DNA of 64,000 nucleotides from Streptomyces lanatus (GTDB lineage: Bacteria > Actinomycetota > Actinomycetes > Streptomycetales > Streptomycetaceae). The position numbers were made by a program, and so were the translations under genes. The stretch covers positions 248,001-312,000 of the forward strand of contig NZ_BNBM01000008.1 in NCBI RefSeq assembly GCF_014655715.1, read 5' to 3'. Below, piece after piece: positions 61,654 through 64,000 of the stretch (position 1 is the first letter of the stretch; each line of letters begins with the position of its first letter). The notes beneath the pieces were generated by a model. The model did no database searches. It saw only the letters and a list, made by a program, of their open reading frames with translations, and had not been told where the DNA came from.

Positions 61654-61815
61654 CAAGACCATCCCATCGACGGATCGGCAGAACGATTCGGCAGGTGAAC
61701 GCGGCGGCATCCGATCATTCGTGACGGGGCGCGCCGCGATCCTGGTGCGCGTATCCAACTGATGGGCAGGCGCGGGTCCTCGGCCCCGTCGCCTCCACTG
61801 GTCAAGGAGTTCCCC

Positions 61816-62106
61816 TTGAGTCCTCGTCGTATGGTGACCGGCGTTCTCGCTTCCGTCGCTCTCGTGCTCACGTCCCTCGGCGCGGTGACCGCCCAGGCGA
61901 TCCCCGCGGCAGCCGACCCGTGCGGTTTCTACGAGACCGGCTCCGACGCCTTCTACAACCACTGCACCTCGGACGGCTCGCGCGTGGTCATCAAGGTGCG
62001 CGTCGCCTACGCCGCCGACTACGAACGGTGCGTCGGGCCCGGCACCACCTGGCTGGGCTCCGCCGGCAAGATCCAGGGCGCCCACTACGTCGGCCGTACC
62101 TGCTGA
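61816..62106 (+). CDS. Small secreted four-cysteine protein (DUF6355-like)
   Basis: 96 residues from TTG 61816, six bases after AAGGAG; ATG 61831 is an alternative and upstream codons are not signal-like. A signal peptide (RRMVTGVLASVALVLTSLGAVTAQA, likely cut near AIPAAA) leaves a mature part of about 65 residues with four cysteines (DPCGFYE, YNHCTSDG, ERCVGPGTTWLG, YVGRTC), suited to two disulfides. The pattern resembles small Streptomyces exported proteins annotated DUF6355, natural product biosynthesis (from memory). Its place after the PKS is consistent with that label, but function is unknown. Confidence 0.75.
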   Translation: MSPRRMVTGVLASVALVLTSLGAVTAQAIPAAADPCGFYETGSDAFYNHCTSDGSRVVIKVRVAYAADYERCVGPGTTWLGSAGKIQGAHYVGRTC

Positions 62107-62121
62107 CAACCGGTAACCCCC

Positions 62122-62145
62122 GGGGGGTCGGGCTGCGGTCCCCCT
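62122..62145 (+). terminator. Possible hairpin after the small secreted protein gene
   Basis: A G-run (62122-62127) can pair with a C-run (62140-62144) to form a short GC stem 16 bases after the stop codon at 62106. The stem is simple and alternative pairings with flanking C- and G-runs exist, so this is tentative. Confidence 0.3.
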
Positions 62146-62229
62146 GGGGTCGGCCGACAATGGGCAGTGGATCGCATGTCCGGCCCGGCCTGGACGCCGC
62201 GGAGGTGTCGGCCCGAGAGGAACGTGCTC

Positions 62230-63189
62230 ATGGGCGCTGAGTCTTCGAAGGCCGTGCGGACGGGTGCCTTCGTCGCGGTGGCGGTCGCCCTGTTCTGCAT
62301 CCAGCTCGACTTCTTCGCGCTGAACCTGGCCGTCCCCGGCATCGCCGACGAATTCGACGTCACCGCTTCGGCCGCACAGTGGACGCTGTCCGCGTACATG
62401 CTGGCGATCGGTTGCTGCTTCATCGTCGGCGGCCGGGTCGGTGATGTCTTCGGTCGCCGCGGCGTGCTGCTGGGCGGGACGGCGCTGTTCGTGGCCGGGT
62501 CCGTGGGCTGTGCGCTCGCGCCTGACCTGTGGGCGCTCGTGGGGGCACGGATCGTGCAGGGCGTCGGGGCCGGGTTCGTCTTCCCGGTGTCCGTCGCCGT
62601 GATCAGCAACGCCTTCCCCGACCCGACCCGGGCGCGTGCCCTGGGAGCGGTGTTCGGGATCGCCAATGTGGGCACCGCGCTGGGCCCCTTCGCCGGCGGT
62701 GGTTTCACCGAGGGGCCCGGCTGGCGCTGGATCTTCTGGCTTCTCGCCCCACTGAGCCTGCTGTCATTGTGCGTGGCTTACGGGTGCGTGCCCGACTCGC
62801 GGGATCCGGACGCGCCCCGCCAGCTCGATCTGATCGGCTGCCTCACCGTCGTCTGTGCCCTGGCGGCGCTCACCCTCGCCGTGGAGCGCGGCAGCGCCTG
62901 GGGCTGGGACCACGCCCGCACCCTCACTCTGCTGGCGGTCGCCGCTCTGGCGGGGTGGCTGTTCGTACGGCGGGAGCGGCGCGCCCGGCATCCGCTCATC
63001 GACCTCCGGCTCTTCCGCAACACGCCCTACGTCCTGGTCACCGGCACCGACGCCGCGTACGACGCGATCCTGCGGTTCGGGGGTGCGGTGATCCTCGCGG
63101 CCTCCGCCGTCGTCATCGCCGTACGCCATCGGCTCGTGGCCCTTGGCACGGTCCCGCCGCTCGGACCGGGTGGCGGGCGCCTGCCGTGA
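62230..63189 (+). CDS. MFS exporter of the DHA2 (14-helix) type with apparent internal deletion
   Basis: 319 residues from ATG 62230 (GAGAGGAAC upstream). The first 275 residues are typical of DHA2 drug exporters: IQLDFFALNLAVPGIADEF, VGGRVGDVFGRRGVLLGG (motif A), GARIVQGVGAGFVFPVSVAVI and GPFAGGGFTEGPGWRWIFWL, up to HPLIDLRLFRNTPY. The family normally continues to about 470-500 residues; here the sequence goes straight from that point to a last helix (FGGAVILAASAVVIAVRHR) and a short tail. Some five helices seem to be missing in frame, so it may be non-functional. The stop overlaps the GTG of the next gene. Confidence 0.7.
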   Translation: MGAESSKAVRTGAFVAVAVALFCIQLDFFALNLAVPGIADEFDVTASAAQWTLSAYMLAIGCCFIVGGRVGDVFGRRGVLLGGTALFVAGSVGCALAPDLWALVGARIVQGVGAGFVFPVSVAVISNAFPDPTRARALGAVFGIANVGTALGPFAGGGFTEGPGWRWIFWLLAPLSLLSLCVAYGCVPDSRDPDAPRQLDLIGCLTVVCALAALTLAVERGSAWGWDHARTLTLLAVAALAGWLFVRRERRARHPLIDLRLFRNTPYVLVTGTDAAYDAILRFGGAVILAASAVVIAVRHRLVALGTVPPLGPGGGRLP

Positions 63190-64000
63190 AGCCCACGGCG
63201 GAGCGGAGCCTGATCCTGCACCGGTCGGTGCGGGTGACGCTCGCCGCGTCCGTGGGCTTCTACACCTTCGTGTACGGGCTCGACGAACCCGTCCTCGCGC
63301 TGTACGCCCTGTTCGCGCCGATCTCCCTCGGCCTGCTCTCCCCGATCCCCGGGTCCGGCCGGCAGCGGGCCGAGGTGATGCTCAAGGCACTCCCCGTGGG
63401 CCTGCTGCTGGTCGCGCTCGGGACCGTCCTGGCCGTGCGGACCTGGGCGGCGGTCCTCGGCATGCTCGTCGTGGGCTTCTGCCTCGCCTTCGCGGCGATC
63501 GCCGGCCCGCGCCCCGCCGCCGCGGCACCTGGACTCCAGCTCTTCTACATCCTCGCCTGCTTCCCGCCGTACGAACCCGAGACCCTGTGGCTACGGCTGG
63601 CCGGGCTCACCTTCGGCGTGGTGCTGCTGGCGCTGTGCGAGCTGTTCCTGCTGCCGCAGCCGGCCGGCCCCACCTACCGGACGGCCCTCGCGGACGCCCT
63701 GGTGACGGCGGGGGACGTCATCGCCGGGCGCACCGTCCTGTCGCCCGAGGCGCTGCGGGAGGCCGGCGCGCGGCTGCGGCTGTCCGACATCCCGCCCGCC
63801 GAACGCCCCGCGGGCCCGGGGCGCGCGGTGCGTGGCCTCGCCCAGGCGGGCGCCGCCGCCCGCCGGCTGCTCGAACAGCTGGCCCGTCTGACCGAGACCG
63901 GCGAACTCCCCGCGCTCGTCCGCGAGGGAGCCGGGGGCGCCGGGGGACACCCCGCCACGGCCACCGGACCGCTGCTGCCGCAGGTGATGTCCCTGTGCGA
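63186..64000 (+). CDS. FUSC/aromatic acid exporter-like integral membrane protein (3' partial)
   Basis: Starts with GTG 63186, overlapping the previous stop (GTGA), and is open to the window end (271 codons). The N-terminus KPTAERSLILHRSVRVTLAASVGFY leads into six closely spaced hydrophobic helices (ALYALFAPISLGLLS, LLLVALGTVLAV, LGMLVVGFCLAFAAIAG, LQLFYILACFPPY, LAGLTFGVVLLALCELFLLP), then a hydrophilic helical region. This half-module of six helices plus a cytosolic domain is the layout of FUSC/YccS-type proteins. It may be an exporter working with the MFS gene, but the role is not set by the sequence. Confidence 0.75.
   Translation, partial: MKPTAERSLILHRSVRVTLAASVGFYTFVYGLDEPVLALYALFAPISLGLLSPIPGSGRQRAEVMLKALPVGLLLVALGTVLAVRTWAAVLGMLVVGFCLAFAAIAGPRPAAAAPGLQLFYILACFPPYEPETLWLRLAGLTFGVVLLALCELFLLPQPAGPTYRTALADALVTAGDVIAGRTVLSPEALREAGARLRLSDIPPAERPAGPGRAVRGLAQAGAAARRLLEQLARLTETGELPALVREGAGGAGGHPATATGPLLPQVMSLC

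Overview
The window is very GC-rich (third codon positions almost all G or C), the genes are dense, and GTG and TTG starts are common. Together with a type VII secretion system, a mycosin, HxlR and SpoIIE-type regulators and a modular polyketide synthase, this points to Streptomyces or a close relative. No rRNA, tRNA, insertion sequence or CRISPR array was seen.

Region 1 (1-10309, all + strand) is a tight nine-gene catabolic operon: an MFS permease (cut by the window start), a proline racemase/hydroxyproline epimerase family enzyme, RidA, a D-amino-acid oxidase family flavoenzyme, a 1-pyrroline-5-carboxylate dehydrogenase, a 2,4-dienoyl-CoA-reductase-like flavin/Fe-S enzyme of the DgcA/stachydrine demethylase kind, an SDR dehydrogenase and both ETF subunits. 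The best reading is uptake and degradation of proline-type compounds, probably hydroxyproline or N-methylated proline (betaines), with electrons from demethylation passed to ETF and the carbon leaving through glutamate.

Region 2 (10345-26211) holds the type VII secretion machinery and associated proteins: two membrane-anchored lectins built on one scaffold, a T7SS-associated protein, a beta-helix/double AAA ATPase, mycosin MycP, EccC, EccD and EccB. EccC is encoded opposite to the others. A strong hairpin lies between mycP and eccC, and an inverted repeat lies in the eccC/eccD divergent promoter region. No EccE-like gene was recognised.

Region 3 (26212-49940, + strand) is the probable substrate locus: two Esx-type helical hairpin proteins, a small helical protein, a 1083-residue WXG-like protein with coiled-coil and DGS repeats, a YbaB/EbfC-like protein, a WXG100 protein and, overlapping it by 4 bases, one 18.1 kb gene for a 6044-residue polymorphic-toxin-like protein. 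From its sequence the giant protein has an EsxA/LXG-like helical N-terminus, a clan-CD cysteine peptidase-like His-Gly/Cys pair, one intact and two degenerate OTU domains, a deaminase-type HxE...CxxC domain, and three near-identical 525-residue modules, each with two zincin-like motifs. This is the most striking content of the window.

Region 4 (49968-53653) carries an alpha/beta hydrolase, a truncated gene fragment, a membrane SpoIIE-type phosphatase, and a divergent HxlR regulator/PaaI thioesterase pair with an inverted repeat framing the promoter.

Region 5 (53722-64000) has a self-contained single-module polyketide synthase (acyl ligase-ACP-KS-AT-DH-KR-ACP-TE), a small secreted four-cysteine protein, an MFS exporter that appears to have lost an internal segment, and the start of a FUSC-type membrane protein that runs off the window.
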